From Rhabdobacter roseus (GTDB lineage Bacteria > Bacteroidota > Bacteroidia > Cytophagales > Spirosomataceae): DNA of 64,000 nt. Below the pieces are notes generated by a model. It saw nothing but the letters and a program-made list of their open reading frames with translations, did not search any database and was not told the DNA's origin. Numbering within the stretch: position 1 is the stretch's first letter; each line of letters starts with the position of its first letter. Positions 61,914 to 64,000 of this stretch are shown here, piece by piece. The stretch is from the NCBI RefSeq assembly GCF_014202275.1, contig NZ_JACHGF010000003.1, positions 682,001 to 746,000 on the forward strand, read 5' to 3'. Made by a program: the position numbers and the translations under genes.

Positions 61914-62827
61914 CCCGCCCCGCCACGCCGCCGCTGCGCGCGTACGTGCAGCTGCACTTTTTGGTACTTATCTGGGGGTTTACGGCTATTCTGGGGCTAC
62001 TGGTGTCGGTGTCGTCGGTGGCGCTGGTTTTTTACCGCACGGCGCTGGCGGCCGTGGGCCTGGCGGTGGTGGTACTTGTGCGGAAGCAGTCGTTCGACGT
62101 GCCGCGTCGCGACCTGGTCCGTATGTTGCTGGTTGGGCTGCTTTTGGCTACCCACTGGATTTTGTTCTTTGCCTCAGCGCGGGTAGCTACGGCTTCGGTT
62201 TGCCTGGCGGGCATGTCCACGACTTCGCTCTGGACGAGCGTCGTCGAGCCGCTCATCAACCGGCAGCGGGTGCGTCCGCTGGAAGTAGGCCTGGGTTTGG
62301 TGGCCGTAGTGGGGCTTTACATTGTCTTTCGGTTTGAATTCGACCACGCCTTGGGGTTGCTACTGGCTATCGCTTCGGCTTTTCTGGCCGCCCTTTTTAC
62401 CGTAGCCAACAGCCACCTGGTCAAAAGGTACGATGCCTTCGTCATTACTTTTTACGAGATGATCGGCGCGAGTGTCTGCTCGCTGCTGTTTGTGTTGGTG
62501 TTTCACGGCCTGGGTTGGAGCGGCGAAGTACCCCTTTGGCCCCGCGCCCAGGACTGGCTCTGGATTTTGGTGCTGGCCTGGGTGTGTACGGTGTACGCCT
62601 ACTCCATGGGTACCCAGCTCATGAAGCAGTTCTCGGCCTTCATGCTCAACCTCACCATCAACCTGGAGCCCGTCTACGGCATTGCGCTGGCCTTCCTTAT
62701 TTTTGGGGAAAAAGAACGCATGACCTTCGGATTCTACCTGGGTACTTTGGTCATTCTGCTGGCCGTAGTGGCGTACCCCACGCTGGCCAATACCCGCCTC
62801 GGGCGGCGCGGATCGCGGCAATCCTGA
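61910..62827 (+). CDS. EamA-family (DMT superfamily) transporter
   Basis: I choose the ATG at 61910 (305 residues) because it forms an ATGA overlap with the LptF/G stop. The protein has ten helices in two EamA repeats (FLVLIWGFTAILGLLVS in the first, LNLTINLEPVYGIALAFLIFGE at the end of the second). DMT transporters export amino acids or other metabolites; the substrate is unknown. Confidence 0.9.
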   Translation: MTRPATPPLRAYVQLHFLVLIWGFTAILGLLVSVSSVALVFYRTALAAVGLAVVVLVRKQSFDVPRRDLVRMLLVGLLLATHWILFFASARVATASVCLAGMSTTSLWTSVVEPLINRQRVRPLEVGLGLVAVVGLYIVFRFEFDHALGLLLAIASAFLAALFTVANSHLVKRYDAFVITFYEMIGASVCSLLFVLVFHGLGWSGEVPLWPRAQDWLWILVLAWVCTVYAYSMGTQLMKQFSAFMLNLTINLEPVYGIALAFLIFGEKERMTFGFYLGTLVILLAVVAYPTLANTRLGRRGSRQS

Positions 62828-62882
62828 GGTACCTTCGTTGACCATTTACTACTTTTGCCTGCTACTATTCCGTATATACTAT

Positions 62883-62890
62883 TATTTTTG
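62883..62890 (+). promoter_or_regulatory. Putative -7 promoter element of the GT2 gene
   Basis: TATTTTTG fits TAnnTTTG 25 bp before the ATG at 62915; a TTTG at 62854 is a distant -33 candidate. Confidence 0.4.
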
Positions 62891-62914
62891 CCCGACTATC
62901 ACCATTCAGCGTCC

Positions 62915-63865
62915 ATGAAACCTCCGCGTTTACTTCTGGTTATTCCCTGCTACAACGAAGAAGCCATTCTGCACCATACCTTTGCCACGCTGCGGGAGTA
63001 CTACACCGGAATCATGGCCAGCGGGCTCATTGCTCCGGACAGTAAACTATGCTTCGTCAACGACGGTAGCCGCGACCGTACCTGGGAGATCATCGAAGAG
63101 CTCGGGCAAAAAGACCCGGTGGTGATCGGAGTGAAGCTCTCGCGTAACTTCGGCCACCAGAGCGCCATCATGGCGGGGCTGGAGCACCACGTCGATGATT
63201 TTGACTGCTTCATTACCATCGACGCCGACCTTCAGGACGACATCCACGCCATCACTGCCATGCTGGAGCGCCACCGCGAGGGGGCCCGGATTGTGTACGG
63301 CGTTCGCAACGACCGGAGCTCCGACAGCCGGTTCAAGCGCGCTACGGCCGAAGGCTTTTACCGCGTCATGCAGAAAATGGGCGTACCGGTGGTATTTAAC
63401 CACGCCGACTTCCGGCTCATGGACCGCCGGGTACTTCAGGAGCTGGGTAATTTTCGGGAAGTAAACCTCTTCCTGCGCGGAGTGGTGCCGCTGATCGGTT
63501 TTCAGAGCGAAAAAGTTTTTTACAAACGCCTTGAGCGCCTGGCCGGCGAGACGAAGTACCCTTTGCACAAAATGGTACTTTTTGCCTGGAACGGCATCAC
63601 CTCGTTTTCTACTTTCCCGATGCGCCTGGTACTGTACTTTGGTTTCATCAATTTTCTGGTGGCCCTGCTCATCGTTACCTACATTTTAACTTCGTATCTG
63701 TTTGGCTACACCGTACCGGGCTGGACCTCCACCCTGCTGCCGGTTACGTTTTTTAGCGGGTCAAACATGGTGGCGCTGGGGCTCATCGGCGAGTACATTG
63801 GCAAGATCTACGAAGAGGTCAAGGCGCGCCCTCGTTATATCATCGAAAAAGTAATTCATGATTGA
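62915..63865 (+). CDS. GT2 glycosyltransferase with two C-terminal membrane helices
   Basis: I prefer the ATG at 62915 (316 residues) to one at 62855, as it leads directly into the GT2 start RLLLVIPCYNEEAILHHTF. The catalytic domain has FVNDGSRDRTWEII, the nucleotide-binding ITIDADLQDD and a DXD-type acidic site, and it ends in two membrane helices (LVLYFGFINFLVALLIVTYI and near MVALGLIGEYIGKIYEE). This is the DPM1/GtrB type, moving sugar to a polyprenyl phosphate. The following gene overlaps it by 8 bp. Confidence 0.92.
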   Translation: MKPPRLLLVIPCYNEEAILHHTFATLREYYTGIMASGLIAPDSKLCFVNDGSRDRTWEIIEELGQKDPVVIGVKLSRNFGHQSAIMAGLEHHVDDFDCFITIDADLQDDIHAITAMLERHREGARIVYGVRNDRSSDSRFKRATAEGFYRVMQKMGVPVVFNHADFRLMDRRVLQELGNFREVNLFLRGVVPLIGFQSEKVFYKRLERLAGETKYPLHKMVLFAWNGITSFSTFPMRLVLYFGFINFLVALLIVTYILTSYLFGYTVPGWTSTLLPVTFFSGSNMVALGLIGEYIGKIYEEVKARPRYIIEKVIHD

Positions 63866-64000
63866 TTTTTACAGAAAATACAGAGCCGTCGGCAACTGGA
63901 TCAACCTCCTCTTATTGGGTAGCGTCATGCTGCCACTGCTGGCACTTTCCTACTACAACCATCCCTCGCCCGTCGACGACTACTGTTACATCGATACGGT
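63858..64000 (+). CDS. Membrane protein, partial (DUF6056-like), cut by the right edge
   Basis: ATG at 63858 overlaps the GT2 stop by 8 bp and opens a frame that runs off the window: MIDFYRKYRAVGNW, a hydrophobic helix LLLLGSVMLPLLALSYY, then HPSPVDDYCYIDT. The DDYCY motif after helix 1 is typical of DUF6056-type membrane proteins that use the lipid-linked sugars made by a GtrB-like partner. Only 47 residues are visible. Confidence 0.6.
   Translation, partial: MIDFYRKYRAVGNWINLLLLGSVMLPLLALSYYNHPSPVDDYCYIDT

Noticed and set aside
1..64000. CRISPR arrays, rRNA and tRNA genes
   Set aside because: No regularly spaced repeats, tRNA-like cloverleaf or rRNA sequence was recognised by eye.

Overview
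The window looks like the chromosome of a moderately GC-rich member of the Bacteroidota, most likely order Cytophagales (Dyadobacter/Spirosoma-type relatives). The evidence is a SusC/SusD pair, GldE next to ssb and mutY, a 29-residue AURKAIP1/COX24-type ribosomal protein gene, several -7 elements of the Bacteroidota form TAnnTTTG, and few recognisable Shine-Dalgarno sequences. No rRNA, tRNA, CRISPR array, integrase or transposase was recognised. A striking base-level signature is the heptamer AAGTACC/GGTACTT, which recurs in genes, intergenic DNA and hairpin arms, in every reading frame.

Layout. 1-4850 is accessory DNA: small unknown genes, an excisionase-like HTH protein, then an AT-rich patch with an XRE regulator and a HEPN (Apea-like) protein whose gene carries a G9 tract. 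5100-6940 is an ArsR/SRPBCC/DoxX operon with twin operators, plus a DUF4256 gene. 7236-10860 holds an AAA+ ATPase and a subtilisin-like protease in convergent orientation, beside what looks like a relic of a type I restriction hsdR gene. 11194-16071 is a SusCD nutrient-uptake pair. Divergent from it, 16534-17839 encodes a 50-residue Cys-containing precursor peptide and a DUF692/MNIO enzyme, a compact RiPP locus. 18066-24637 has a Uma2 nuclease, a DUF481 outer-membrane protein, a TPR/barrel protein with a possible kinase-like membrane partner, and a persulfide-dioxygenase-like MBL-rhodanese protein.

24809-27518 is a two-subunit molybdenum hydroxylase (IorAB type). 27846-29036 is a DUF4143-type ATPase flanked by REP-like palindromes. 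29257-31657 is a minus-strand operon of a glucuronokinase-like GHMP kinase, galU and a DinB-like gene. 31878-42166 is mostly housekeeping: a membrane glycosyltransferase-like protein, a dihaem cytochrome c, guaB, gldE, ssb, mutY, an HU protein, a TPR protein, the COX24-like ribosomal protein and RNase G. 42554-47634 holds a GH78-like glycosidase, two leucine-catabolism enzymes and a Tat-exported sugar isomerase-like protein.

47938-51870 contains a PepSY-like secreted protein and a LytTR two-component pair divergent from a TlpA-like thioredoxin; this tract lacks the AAGTACC word. 52026-58541 holds an epimerase, an aldo/keto reductase, an SDR/DUF2867 protein, a VTT-domain protein and a Kup potassium transporter. 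58635-60817 is a divergent mntH/mntR pair with a DtxR-like box between the promoters, continuing into an LptF/G permease and an EamA transporter. The window ends with a GT2 glycosyltransferase overlapping a truncated membrane-protein gene.
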